DNA of 64,000 nucleotides from Gammaproteobacteria bacterium (GCA_030429735.1 JAUIET010000001.1:620001-684000); one strand, 5' to 3'; shown: positions 26,101 through 34,326, counted from the first letter of the stretch. Notes: generated by a model not told the origin, from the letters alone. Made by a program: numbers and translations.

Positions 26101-26542
26101 GCATGTAAAACGCAGCGCGCGCACTTTGCGCCAGTTTCGCGTCCCAGACTTCATAATGATAGTCACCCAATGCACTGCGACCGGGCACTTTCACCAGGAA
26201 ATCAGCGTATCCAGCAAACGGTGGCTGAGTCAGATAGGCTTGGGCAACGACGTCAGCGCCGTCGTGTAGCGCATCCAGGGTTTGCTGATAGCGCACCGCA
26301 ATATCGGGCGCGTCAATATCAACTACATTCAGCCCCTTGGACCGAAACTCATCGAGAATTTGGCGTTCGTGATCCAGACCGCGAGTGCCAAGCACATGCA
26401 TCAGCGGGTCTGCAGGGTCGCTTGCCTCAATAAGCGCGGGATTGTGCCAACTGCTTCGGTCCATCCAACTCGCGAACGGACTTTCCATGTAACGTGTTAG
26501 ATCAGTGGGGGAAAACCACAGCGAGTTATCGTAAGTGTGCAT
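23147..26542 (-). CDS. RecB-like nuclease / RNase H-like / SF1 helicase fusion (TM0106-like)
   Basis: A 1131-residue three-part protein. Residues about 1-200 form a TM0106-type RecB-like nuclease with PD-(D/E)XK residues D114, E131 or D134, and K136. Residues about 318-515 are a YprB/RNase H-like exonuclease domain with DIFFDIEGNP and IDDCNS. Cysteines near 601-605 (CLGCC) may bind metal. Residues about 700-1110 are a Dna2/Upf1-type SF1 helicase: Walker A GPPGTGKT at 757-764, Walker B VDEAG at 865-869, then GDQMQL, VDKFQGQ and a NVAISRA block. It probably processes DNA or RNA ends. It is not part of a recognised defence operon; a small secreted-protein gene lies 21 bases upstream. Confidence 0.88.
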   Translation of the reverse strand: MHTYDNSLWFSPTDLTRYMESPFASWMDRSSWHNPALIEASDPADPLMHVLGTRGLDHERQILDEFRSKGLNVVDIDAPDIAVRYQQTLDALHDGADVVAQAYLTQPPFAGYADFLVKVPGRSALGDYHYEVWDAKLAQSARAAFYMQLACYADMLFDIQQRHAEYLTVAVGSGELDRVPSRQCQHYYSVLKHSFLQFQQNFDPQAPIDPAQSANWLNWSAEAERQLRQRDHLFQVATITRGQIKHLEAAKIGTMQALAESSEASVSGIGPPVFRRLQQQARLQIQSRGQPIPAYQVLPVPNDQAGQAVGLAMLPPHSPMDIFFDIEGNPLAEGGLEYLWGASYFASDGSRQFKDFWGHTAEQEKQAFVDFVQWAYQRWQQDPSMHIYHYANYEVAACRKLMGRYAVCEHEVDQLLRNDVFVDLYTVVRNGLLVGEPRYSIKNIEHLYRPQRDTDVASGGESVVVYEQWRALHAAGQQGASWRDSDILNSIRDYNIDDCNSTQELVDWLRARQAEHGIQYLGKTELEDIELPTSVSDRLQLSSKLLNKAEQLRERNPVSADAHAIFAWAIEFHRREMKPVYWRRFDRLGQTHQELLQDPDCLGCCRRGSEPPFKHSARARNSTYTYYFDAHQEFKSATGSYFLLGEELKVTLLDSSELERGHLHLQSASEPPPFVSLIPNDLVSPDPIPAGIAAVAEGFLNEPEQRSAISDFLQRKTPRIVNLCGSAIVSAQDSGRRLQQTIQAIQNLDNSYLAIQGPPGTGKTHTASRAIAALLKQGAKIGISSNSHKAINNLLLSTAEYCRTESIPANFACTRDTDQQLQSLGVRIVKNSNLPDLIENATVVGTTAWGFARDDMAEQLDYLFVDEAGQVSTANLIGVSRCARNMVLLGDQMQLGQPLQGSHPGESGLSVLDYLLHDNATITDQQGVFLNRTYRMHSQLNAFISTHFYDGKLQSHPANDRRWISRKGAIKKNAGLQFVAVQHEGNAQYAPEEIQCIQDLLKDLLCCALHEHGEQRPLQLDDVLFVAPYNHQVSKLQQALGPTAKVGSVDKFQGQQAPVVILSMCASNASESPRGMNFLFDVHRLNVAISRAQCLAIVVANPDLALSSVSSVEQMKQVDLFCAIMEQGSNT

Positions 26543-26563
26543 TCAGTAAGCAGCAAGCATTCG

Positions 26564-26860
26564 CTAACGCACGCGCACATCGCGGCCATGATTGATACCA
26601 CGCATGTCTTCTTCGAGGTAATTACGCTTACTCACAGTTCGTGGCCTGGGACAATATCCGCGCCGGGTGGTGCTTACGTAGTGCTCACCTTGAAAGCCGC
26701 CCTGTAGACCGGCACATTTCCATTGGCAAATAGTTTCGCCGTCAAGGTTTTGCACTTCGCTGATTTTCGACCACACGTGATGGCCATCATGTCGGCCATT
26801 GGGGTCTTGGTCTACCGATATGGCCACTGCCAGAAATGGCATCAGTATTAATGAGCTCAT
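26564..26860 (-). CDS. Small cysteine-containing exported protein, hypothetical
   Basis: A 98-residue frame beginning with a short hydrophobic stretch (SSLILMPFLAVAIS) that may be a signal peptide. A His/Gly-rich segment, three cysteines (ICQWKC and GYC) and a very basic C-terminus follow. I recognise no family. The Shine-Dalgarno is weak. It points the same way as the nuclease-helicase gene and ends 21 bases before it. It is kept because the composition looks like a real exported peptide and no other gene covers the stretch. Confidence 0.45.
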   Translation of the reverse strand: MSSLILMPFLAVAISVDQDPNGRHDGHHVWSKISEVQNLDGETICQWKCAGLQGGFQGEHYVSTTRRGYCPRPRTVSKRNYLEEDMRGINHGRDVRVR

Positions 26861-26941
26861 GGTGTTAGCACCGCAGACAAACTGTACACTCTGATTGTAC
26901 GCCTGCGGGCAAGAAAGTGAACCTTACTGTTACGGTGACGC

Positions 26942-26955
26942 TTTCTGGCCAGAAA
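26942..26955. promoter_or_regulatory. Perfect 14-bp palindrome in a divergent intergenic region
   Basis: TTTCTGGCCAGAAA is its own reverse complement. It lies between the leftward small exported gene (start 26860) and the rightward beta-rich protein gene (start 27026), where an operator would be expected. No protein can be assigned to it. Confidence 0.4.
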
Positions 26956-27025
26956 CCACCACTTTCATCGGGCGACCTAGCGGCGTTATACTCGGCACTG
27001 TCGGCACTGTCAGGAGTGGCGCAGC

Positions 27026-28555
27026 GTGACACGTATAACAATACTATTGGCAACACTGTACTCCGTGTTGGCTCATTTAGCCGGTTTTTCAGCGGCGAAT
27101 TTGTTGCTGGGCGATCGGTTTGATGTGCGCATAGACAGCCCCACGCTGCTGGTCAGCGTTAACAGCGACAGTGAGTTTATCAATGGCGCGCCACTACCCG
27201 CGCCCGCCCCCGTGGACCCACCCACACCGCGTAAAGACGAAGTGATCGCGCAGCTGTCCACCAAGGCACCGCTCGCTCGAAACAGTACGGAACCACGGAT
27301 TGACCTTATAGCCAGACAACAGGCAAAAGTGGCGCCGTCGACGCAAGCACCTCAGGCCACGCAAGCACTGGTCACTTTGTCGGCTGCAGAGTTCAGCGCC
27401 GCAAAAATCACTCAAGCGCGAAAGCCGGGCCCGCCTGGCGAAGCAAAACTGTCGTTAAGACAGGAAAAGATGCTGGAAAAGAAAATTTCCAAGTGGGCGC
27501 GCCAACTGACCGAAGCGCCCGCCAGCGAGACCAGTAAACGCTGGCGACATAAAGGACAATACTACGAAGCAAGCTTCACCCAGTTGCCCCCAACAGACAA
27601 TATGGGCTTGCATCGCGTAGTGGTAGACATCAGTACGGATAACAATGGTGAGCGGCGCTCTACACAGATGAGCCTTAAAAAGCTGGCATTTTCGAACTAC
27701 GCCCAGTTGGTAGATCGCTGGGACCCCGACGTAGAGATTTATAACGATGAAATGGAGGGGCGGTTTCACTCCAACTCGGAAATCAGCCTATCTTATAGCC
27801 GCCGGGTTAAGCCGGTGTTTCACGGCGCAGTGACTACAGCTGCACCGAGAGTCAAAGTGAAAAACACCGTAGGTTTTATGCGCCGCGATGAAATATTTAA
27901 GGGCGGTTTGCATACCGGGGTTAGGAGCATCCGCTTGCCGGATAGTTTTCAATCCCAGCTCAATCGCCTGGATCTGGCGGCGGACCAGCTGATTCGGATT
28001 GAGCGCAATTCACACCTTCGATTTTTGGATGACGGCCGCGTAGAACTGCGCGAAGAGCATGACGATTCTGATGTAGTGCACATGCAATTACCTGACAAGG
28101 TGGCCTATCTTATCGCGAACGACAAGGTGCGATTGTGTGTGCAGGGTAAAGTGCGTGGCAAAGTGTTGGTGTACTCGCCAGAACGAATCATTATTTCCGG
28201 CAATCTGGTGTATGCCAATCAATCTGCAGGCGCGCGAGACTTCCTTGGGCTGGTGTCCGACAAGGTGATTGAGATAGCGGGCATTGAAAAAACAGGCCGT
28301 GGAGATCTGCACATTCATGGCGCGCTGTACGCGAAACGACGCTTCGCAGTACGAAATCACTCCGTGCGGAACCATGGGGTTCTGAACGTCTTTGGCAGTC
28401 TCAGTGCGGGCTCGCTCACGGCGACGGAGCCGCGCTACCGCACTCGCGTGCGCTTTGACCAGCGTCTGCACGAACAGCGCCCGCCAGGTTTTCCTGTTAC
28501 CAATCACTACGAGATCGAACAATGGGACAAAACCTGGCAAGTGGGCGCAATCTGA
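27026..28555 (+). CDS. Single-pass exported protein with C-terminal beta-solenoid-like region
   Basis: A 509-residue protein starting at GTG, with CAGGAG about 9 bases upstream. One hydrophobic N-terminal segment (about 4-28) is followed by a Pro/Ala/Thr-rich linker (about 50-130). A middle globular part (about 150-330) comes next. The Gly/Val-rich C-terminus (about 355-470) has short repeats such as GKVRGKVLVYSPERIIISGNL, given here as VRGKVLVYS and RIIISGNL, followed by IEIAG, LHIHGAL and LNVFGSL. This is reminiscent of right-handed beta-solenoids in PilX-like or bactofilin-like proteins. No firm family match. It is probably anchored in the inner membrane with the bulk in the periplasm. Confidence 0.7.
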   Translation: MTRITILLATLYSVLAHLAGFSAANLLLGDRFDVRIDSPTLLVSVNSDSEFINGAPLPAPAPVDPPTPRKDEVIAQLSTKAPLARNSTEPRIDLIARQQAKVAPSTQAPQATQALVTLSAAEFSAAKITQARKPGPPGEAKLSLRQEKMLEKKISKWARQLTEAPASETSKRWRHKGQYYEASFTQLPPTDNMGLHRVVVDISTDNNGERRSTQMSLKKLAFSNYAQLVDRWDPDVEIYNDEMEGRFHSNSEISLSYSRRVKPVFHGAVTTAAPRVKVKNTVGFMRRDEIFKGGLHTGVRSIRLPDSFQSQLNRLDLAADQLIRIERNSHLRFLDDGRVELREEHDDSDVVHMQLPDKVAYLIANDKVRLCVQGKVRGKVLVYSPERIIISGNLVYANQSAGARDFLGLVSDKVIEIAGIEKTGRGDLHIHGALYAKRRFAVRNHSVRNHGVLNVFGSLSAGSLTATEPRYRTRVRFDQRLHEQRPPGFPVTNHYEIEQWDKTWQVGAI

Positions 28556-28738
28556 GCACGTTGCAAGACATAATCGTGCTGCTTCTTCAGGTAACACCGT
28601 ATTCCGCCTGGCTATTCGCCAAATAACTTTTAGTTATTTCTCTATATCACTGATAAATAAAGAATAATAAATCACAACTTGTCGACGAAAGGTTGTATTT
28701 TCATTGCATTGCCCCCACTCTGTGTTACTCTTGTATTT

Positions 28739-28753
28739 GTTACCTAAGGTAAC
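28739..28753. promoter_or_regulatory. GTTACC-TAA-GGTAAC inverted repeat
   Basis: A perfect 6-bp inverted repeat with a 3-base centre, 46 bases before the start of the small exported protein gene at 28800. The AT-rich surroundings suggest a promoter region. It is probably an operator for a dimeric regulator; which one is unknown. Confidence 0.45.
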
Positions 28754-28799
28754 ATTTTGATTAAACGCATTCACCTACACAGACATCAGGGGCAGATCG

Positions 28800-29063
28800 A
28801 TGAGATCGCGATTACGACCATTCACGGCAATCATGGTACTGGCAGGGATAGCCGCTAATGCACATGCCGAACAACAGCTGAAAGTGAAAGATAAACTTGC
28901 TCCCAAAACGGCTAGCAGCATGCAACCTACTGATCTGGAGCGTCATACCAGCAAGTTGGCCGAATTCCGAATGAATGCGATCAACGACGATATTGATAAG
29001 CAATTACGCAAAAACAGCAAGGTTGCCAAACCTAAAAAGAGTGCACCTAAAACCACCAGTTAA
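28800..29063 (+). CDS. Small exported basic protein, hypothetical
   Basis: An 87-residue protein with a good signal peptide (cleavage near AANAHA, residue 23). The mature chain is about 64 residues, Lys-rich, and ends KPKKSAPKTTS. An AGGGG lies about 8 bases before the ATG, and an inverted repeat precedes it. I recognise no family. It is probably a periplasmic protein. Confidence 0.62.
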   Translation: MRSRLRPFTAIMVLAGIAANAHAEQQLKVKDKLAPKTASSMQPTDLERHTSKLAEFRMNAINDDIDKQLRKNSKVAKPKKSAPKTTS

Positions 29064-29101
29064 CGCCTCTGCTTGGCTGAGGCCCGGTACGGGTGTGCTG
29101 G

Positions 29102-29983
29102 TTATGCTCTGCGCTGCTTAAGACGTTCCAGCAGCGAAGAAGTGTCCCAGCGCGCGCCGCCAAGCTCCAACACGTCACCGTAATAGTCATTGACGAGCTC
29201 TGTGACCGGTAGTTCCGCGCCATGCGATCGCGCCTCGGCAATACCATAGGCCAAATCTTTGCGCATCCATTCCACAGCGAAGCCGTGATTGTAGTGGCCA
29301 GCCAGCATGGTTTTATAGCGATTTTCCATCTGCCAGGATTGCGCGGCACCCTTGGAAATAACCTCTATGACCTTGTGCGCATCAAGGCCGGCAAGCTCAG
29401 CAAAATTCAAACCCTCTGCCAGACCCTGCACCAGGCCGGCAATACATATCTGGTTAACCATTTTGGTTAACTGACCACTGCCGGCAGGGCCCATTAATTC
29501 GCACTTTCGAGCGTAAACGCCCAGTGTGTCACTGACACTTTCGAAACTTACCTGCTCTCCACCAGCCATAATGGTCAGCGCACCATTCTCGGCGCCCGCC
29601 TGCCCGCCGGAGACAGGCGCGTCTATAAAGCCAACGCCGGCCTGCCGCGCGGACTCTGCCAGCTCACGAGCAAGTTCAGCCGACGTCGTTGTATGGTCAA
29701 CCAGTATGGCGCCCGGTTTCATGCCGGCCAAGGCGCCGTCATCACCGTACACCACCGAGCGCACATCGTCATCATTACCAACACAGACCAGTACTATATC
29801 GGCATTGGCCACCGCCAGGCCGGGCAAGTTTTCACAGTTACCTGCATAGTCTTCGCACCAGCGCTTCGCTCTGTCCGGTGAGCGGTTATATACCGTCACC
29901 GGATACCCGGCATTGGCCAGATGGCCCGCCATGGGGTAGCCCATAACGCCCAGCCCGAGGAAAGCGGTTTTTGGATGACTCAT
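29102..29983 (-). CDS. Beta-hydroxyacid dehydrogenase (3-hydroxyisobutyrate dehydrogenase family)
   Basis: A 293-residue NAD(P)-dependent enzyme. The nucleotide-binding motif GLGVMGYPMAGHL begins the protein. The substrate-binding block DAPVSGGQAGAENG (about 122-135) and the catalytic lysine in GQLTKMVNQ (near 171) mark the 3-hydroxyisobutyrate/tartronate semialdehyde reductase family. The ATG at 29983 has GGAGAA 8 bases upstream; an earlier in-frame ATG lacks this. The exact hydroxyacid is not predictable. It diverges from the DUF4404 gene. Confidence 0.9.
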   Translation of the reverse strand: MSHPKTAFLGLGVMGYPMAGHLANAGYPVTVYNRSPDRAKRWCEDYAGNCENLPGLAVANADIVLVCVGNDDDVRSVVYGDDGALAGMKPGAILVDHTTTSAELARELAESARQAGVGFIDAPVSGGQAGAENGALTIMAGGEQVSFESVSDTLGVYARKCELMGPAGSGQLTKMVNQICIAGLVQGLAEGLNFAELAGLDAHKVIEVISKGAAQSWQMENRYKTMLAGHYNHGFAVEWMRKDLAYGIAEARSHGAELPVTELVNDYYGDVLELGGARWDTSSLLERLKQRRA

Positions 29984-30138
29984 TAGTGCGAATTCTCCAG
30001 CATGATCACTATAAGACAACTATGCGGCAAGCAAGACCGCGTTGCAATCAGCTGGCGTTCAGTTTCATTTCAGCCTGTTTGGTTTGCTGCTACTGCGATT
30101 TTGGTATGATAGCCTCTGCCATTGCAAAGAGCATAGTC

Positions 30139-30399
30139 ATGAGCGCGCAAGAATTAAAAGCACTTTTGGTTCAACTGGAACAGGAACTGGCCGACACCGA
30201 GCTTGATGATGAAAGCCGTCAGCTGCTGGGGAAATTGGGCGATCATATTGATAGCGCCCTGGAAGATGGCGAGACCTACAACATGAGCCCCATGATGGAA
30301 ACCGCAACATTGCTGGAAACAGATTTTGCGGCCAAACATCCCACCGCTGAAAAATTACTTAGAACGGTGATGGACGCAATGGTGAAAATGGGCGTTTGA
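30139..30399 (+). CDS. DUF4404 family protein
   Basis: An 86-residue acidic, helical, cytosolic protein beginning MSAQELKALLVQLEQEL. This, the LLGKLGDHID segment and the ending LRTVMDAMVKMGV fit the DUF4404 family. The function is unknown. The start at 30139 is preferred over a longer frame from 29971 because the family begins here and the upstream part overlaps the divergent dehydrogenase gene. Confidence 0.8.
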   Translation: MSAQELKALLVQLEQELADTELDDESRQLLGKLGDHIDSALEDGETYNMSPMMETATLLETDFAAKHPTAEKLLRTVMDAMVKMGV

Positions 30400-30428
30400 C
30401 CCACGGACAATATGCGCAGCATCTACTG

Positions 30429-31292
30429 TCATGATTTGGCATCGTGATGAGCGTTTCTATCTGGCAGGGTTCTCGCCGGGTGCATACCGTTTACGTAACC
30501 CATAAATGGCGGATGGATTGAATAGCCTATAAGCTCTTGCGCTCGCTTTGGCAAAGTGCTGGCCAATTCGGCTGGCACAGCCAGCAACATGTTCTCCAGC
30601 GGCCTGGCCCAACCCGGGGCGTACTGGGGCGTGACAATCAACCTGTCGCGTTTGGATTTGTTTGCACCACCGCGGTGAAGCAAGCCACCTTTTGCAAGCA
30701 TTAATGAGCCTGCCGGCAAAACGGCTTTTACCGCGTCCGGGTGTGCCTGGGGGTCATCGTTAACATCACGCACCTGAGTATCGTCAAACACGCTCAGATC
30801 AAGCTGACCTTCCGCCCAGTTGTGGCTGCCTGGCAATACCTCAGTAGCACCGTTAGTTTCGGTGGTATCATCCAGCACCCAGAACGCGCTGACGCCTGCT
30901 GACGGGCGAGGCCGGGGGATATCAATGTGGCCATCATCCGTGTGCCAGGGCTGCACTGTTTCACCCGGCTGCAAATTGATAGCCAAACACGCCGACAAAA
31001 TACACGATGCGCCAAGATCTCTTTCCGCGAACGCCAGGGCCAGCGGATGTAAGGCAAGACGAACAAAGGCGTCTCCTTTTGCCAGCAGTGCGTATACGCG
31101 ATTTGACTTCAGACCCTCAAAGTCATTGCGTCCGTGCACATTGCTTGCCAAGTGGGGTCGTAACGCCGCCTTAAGCGCGTCAATTTCAACGCCTGGCAAT
31201 ACATTTTCGAAAATTACGAATCCGCGCTCGTCGAATTCTTCGCAATAGCTGTCAAAACTTCGCTCGCCAAAGTATTTTTCCAGAGCGTCCAT
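30429..31292 (-). CDS. Phytanoyl-CoA dioxygenase family protein
   Basis: A 287-residue Fe(II)/2-oxoglutarate-dependent dioxygenase of the PhyH family. The metal-binding HXD is in WHTDDGHID (near residue 117). The distal histidine is in LLHRGGANKS (near 206), and the arginine that binds 2-oxoglutarate follows in KSKRDRL. The substrate is unknown. The gene lies 7 bases after the small membrane protein gene, so the two probably share a transcript. Confidence 0.87.
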   Translation of the reverse strand: MDALEKYFGERSFDSYCEEFDERGFVIFENVLPGVEIDALKAALRPHLASNVHGRNDFEGLKSNRVYALLAKGDAFVRLALHPLALAFAERDLGASCILSACLAINLQPGETVQPWHTDDGHIDIPRPRPSAGVSAFWVLDDTTETNGATEVLPGSHNWAEGQLDLSVFDDTQVRDVNDDPQAHPDAVKAVLPAGSLMLAKGGLLHRGGANKSKRDRLIVTPQYAPGWARPLENMLLAVPAELASTLPKRAQELIGYSIHPPFMGYVNGMHPARTLPDRNAHHDAKS

Positions 31293-31299
31293 GTTTGCC

Positions 31300-31692
31300 T
31301 CAAATAGGCATTGGCTGGTTGTTTAGAAGTCTTACCGTGCCTCGCACCATGCGATACGCCACCCAAAGACCCACCACCACGGCCAGTACCCAGGCGATTG
31401 GAATGCCAATCACTGTCAGTACCAGAACGCCTGCAATTGCAAACCAGAGCAAGGCGAACCAGAAGGTACGTATTTGCCATCTGAAATGAGATTCAAGATA
31501 TGTGCCCCGGGTGTCACCCCGCTTTATATAATTCAAAATCACGGCGAGAATGGATGGCCAGCCAGTCAGAAACGCAGTCACCACCATAGCTGCGGTCGTC
31601 AGGCCGGTGACTACGCCAAACAAATGCAATCCGTAAATCACGTAGGTCAGCGTGACCAGGTTGGGGTTAGCGGGGGCGCTGAGATCGTTCAT
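31300..31692 (-). CDS. DUF4870-like small membrane protein
   Basis: A 130-residue protein with three hydrophobic segments (about 14-45, 77-95 and 95-115) and the block SHFRWQIRTFWFALLW, typical of DUF4870-like inner-membrane proteins. The function is unknown. It is upstream of, and close to, the PhyH-like gene on the same strand. Confidence 0.8.
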   Translation of the reverse strand: MNDLSAPANPNLVTLTYVIYGLHLFGVVTGLTTAAMVVTAFLTGWPSILAVILNYIKRGDTRGTYLESHFRWQIRTFWFALLWFAIAGVLVLTVIGIPIAWVLAVVVGLWVAYRMVRGTVRLLNNQPMPI

Positions 31693-31747
31693 GGGGTTCC
31701 CTTAAAATGCGTTCACTCCGATTATACGCGCTCATTCCACTCACTTT

Positions 31748-33097
31748 CTATCTTATCACCAGATACAGTGCGGCATTGCCTCGCAACACTCTTAACAACA
31801 ATTGCGAATTACTGAGCCGCAGCGCGTAGTCAAGATGCTCAACTGTTCTGACTTTGCGTCGATTTGCACTCAAGATCACATCGTTCAAACGCAAGCCGCT
31901 TTGCCAGGCATTGGACCCCTGTTCCAGGCGCACCACAACCAGACCCAGCTTTGGGTCTTCCTTGAATCTCGCGCCTTCAAGATGCACGCCCATCGGGCTT
32001 TGCAGTTGATTGCTCACGAAGTCAAACGGGTCGGCGATGGAGCAGCGCACGGTTTTTCTATTACCATTTCGCAGCACAGTGATGTTAACCGTATCACCGA
32101 TACGCAGCAGGGCTATGGCATTCTGGTATGCGCGAGAATTTTTAATGGTTTGCTGATCTACGCGAACAATGACATCCCCCGCTTGCAGACCAACCTGGTC
32201 AGCCGGGGAACCCGGCTCTATGCTCGCAATCAGGGCACCGGCACGTGAGGGTAAATCAAATGCCTGGGCAAGCTCCTCATCAATGTCTTGTGTGTCTACG
32301 CCAATTCGGCCGCGCGATACCGCGCCATACTCCACAATCTGGCTGACACTGGCCAAGGCCATATTGGAGGGAATAGCGAAACCAATGCCGACATTACCGC
32401 CAGAGGGCGCAATAATAGCCGTATTGATGCCCACCAATTCACCATTCAAATTCAGCAAAGCACCTCCCGAGTTGCCGGGGTTAATAGACGCATCGGTTTG
32501 AATAAAATCTTCAAGCCCTTCAATACCGAGACCGGTTCGACCCAGGGCGCTGATGATGCCGGTAGTCACCGTTTGATTAAGCCCAAATGGATTGCCTATT
32601 GCAATGACGAAGTCCCCCACTCGCGCTCGACTGGAATCAGCTACCTTAACTTGTACAAGATTGCGTGCAGCGACACGTAGCACAGCGATGTCAACCTCCG
32701 GGTCACTGCCAACCAGCTCAGCTTCCATCACACGCCCATCGTGCAGTATCACATTTATCTCATCGGCATTTTTTACCACGTGGTGGTTGGTCACCACAAT
32801 GCCCTTGCGGGCGTCCAGAATAACGCCAGAGCCTGCACTCTGAACCTTTCGGGCACGATACTCCCGCTGCGGCACATTGAAAAAATGGCGAAAGAACGGG
32901 TCATTGAACAGAGGGTTATTACTGCGTCGCGTGGTTGAGGTGGCAATGTTCACAACGGCTGGCGTGGCCTTATCAACCAGTGGCGCCAATGAGGGCAATG
33001 GCTTGCCGCTGCCATCTGTTGCCGGTAGCGCTGCGTATGCAGCGGGCACCAAAATCAGCGCCAGGCTGACCAGAAAAAGCTTTGCGTATACGCGCAT
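31748..33097 (-). CDS. Periplasmic Do-like serine protease (DegQ/DegS group)
   Basis: A 449-residue Deg protease with a signal peptide ending near PAAYA. The catalytic triad is visible: His in VVTNHHVV, Asp in DPEVDIAVL and Ser in NPGNSGGALL. Two PDZ domains follow (about 255-340 and 365-445); the first has GALIASIEPGSPAD and the second GLVVVRLEQGSNAWQSG. It degrades or refolds damaged periplasmic proteins. The start at 33097 gives the signal peptide; an upstream in-frame start adds sequence that does not look like a signal. It stands alone. Confidence 0.92.
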   Translation of the reverse strand: MRVYAKLFLVSLALILVPAAYAALPATDGSGKPLPSLAPLVDKATPAVVNIATSTTRRSNNPLFNDPFFRHFFNVPQREYRARKVQSAGSGVILDARKGIVVTNHHVVKNADEINVILHDGRVMEAELVGSDPEVDIAVLRVAARNLVQVKVADSSRARVGDFVIAIGNPFGLNQTVTTGIISALGRTGLGIEGLEDFIQTDASINPGNSGGALLNLNGELVGINTAIIAPSGGNVGIGFAIPSNMALASVSQIVEYGAVSRGRIGVDTQDIDEELAQAFDLPSRAGALIASIEPGSPADQVGLQAGDVIVRVDQQTIKNSRAYQNAIALLRIGDTVNITVLRNGNRKTVRCSIADPFDFVSNQLQSPMGVHLEGARFKEDPKLGLVVVRLEQGSNAWQSGLRLNDVILSANRRKVRTVEHLDYALRLSNSQLLLRVLRGNAALYLVIR

Positions 33098-33202
33098 GTA
33101 AACATCAACTCCGCAGTTGCAGTTTATCGGGTGCCCTATTGTCACGATTACGCAAGGTTTTCACAAGTGCAGGCAACAACTGTACTTCCACTTGCCGCTC
33201 AA

Positions 33203-34219
33203 TCAACGGCCAGAGCGGAACTTGGCCGGTGATACGCCTTTCCAGGCGATAAAAGCGCGGCGAAAATTTGCCACGTCCGAATAACCTAACATATCTGCTA
33301 TTTCTTGTATGGACAATGGGCTAGCGCGCAGATACTCTTCCGCAAGCTGGCACCGCACTTCCTGAACCAGTTGCTTGTATGTGGTATTTTCACCGGCCAG
33401 TCGGCGACGCAAGGTACGCGATCCGATCTTCAGCCGATCGGCAGTCTGCTCTATGCCAGGAAATCGACCGGGTTGCTCTAACAACAGTTGTTGTACGCGT
33501 ATACTGTAACGACCTTGTTCCATTCGCTCCAGCAGCGCGTCGCACTGTTGCTGATAGATATGCTTCATCACCGGGTTTGCAAACTGCAGCGGCCTTTCCA
33601 GCAGTTCGGCATTGCAATACAAGCTGTTGACCGACGATTGGAACTCAATGTTGTCGCCAAACACCGACTCATAGGCGTTGGAGTACAATGGTGGCGCGTG
33701 GCTGAATTGCGCCCTTAGCTCCAGGTTGTTTTCACCTAGCAGGCTGGTGAGAGCGGTGGTTGCCGAGGAAAACAAAATCTCGCTGTCGATGGACGTGACT
33801 TTAGGGCTCAGCAGGCCTTTGTGCAGGGTTATACAAACTTCGCTTTCACCTACCGAATAGCGAATATCGCAGGTTGGCGAGATGAGCCTGTGGTATCTGA
33901 GCAGCAGGTCAAGCACCTCCCGCAAGTTGGCGCAGCACATGAACGCATAGCCCAATACGCCAAGCGAGGCGAGGCTGATTTCTTGTCCATAGCGTAATAG
34001 TAGATCAGGGCTGGAGGATAAACGCAGGCTTTGCACCAATAAGGTTTCGAACTCCTCCAGCGGCATCTCGTAGTCCAGATCTTGCAAGCGCTCAGGGTTT
34101 AACTGCGTGCCCGCACACAGCCGGTTTACACTTACCCCGCGTTTCTCAAGCATCTGCAGCAGCACCAGTCGAACGGGCCCACCAACGCCCGGAATCGATG
34201 ATTTAAGGTTCACTTGCAT
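33203..34219 (-). CDS. AraC-family transcriptional regulator
   Basis: A 338-residue regulator with an N-terminal ligand-binding domain of the arabinose-binding type (about 15-215). Its C-terminal double helix-turn-helix (about 235-335) includes GSRTLRRRLAGE and LSIQEIADMLGYSDVANFRRAF, given here as IQEIADMLGYSD, and ends ISPAKFR-like. It diverges from the ferritin-like gene (start 34327), which it may control. The effector is unknown. Confidence 0.88.
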   Translation of the reverse strand: MQVNLKSSIPGVGGPVRLVLLQMLEKRGVSVNRLCAGTQLNPERLQDLDYEMPLEEFETLLVQSLRLSSSPDLLLRYGQEISLASLGVLGYAFMCCANLREVLDLLLRYHRLISPTCDIRYSVGESEVCITLHKGLLSPKVTSIDSEILFSSATTALTSLLGENNLELRAQFSHAPPLYSNAYESVFGDNIEFQSSVNSLYCNAELLERPLQFANPVMKHIYQQQCDALLERMEQGRYSIRVQQLLLEQPGRFPGIEQTADRLKIGSRTLRRRLAGENTTYKQLVQEVRCQLAEEYLRASPLSIQEIADMLGYSDVANFRRAFIAWKGVSPAKFRSGR

Positions 34220-34291
34220 ATGTATTGACCTGTAATGGCCCGGAATGACTTAATATAGGCATTCAATCACCTTGTTACCCAGCGAGGCAAG

Positions 34292-34326
34292 CGTATTCTC
34301 AATGTTATCGATGAGAGGAGAATACG
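34292..34326 (+). promoter_or_regulatory. Hairpin that can mask the ribosome binding site of the ferritin-like gene
   Basis: CGTATTCTC (34292-34300) is the exact reverse complement of GAGAATACG (34318-34326), with a 17-base loop. The second arm ends at the base before the ATG and contains part of the Shine-Dalgarno GAGAGGAG (34313-34320). In RNA the stem would occlude the ribosome binding site, so translation may be regulated. As DNA it could also be an operator. Confidence 0.55.
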
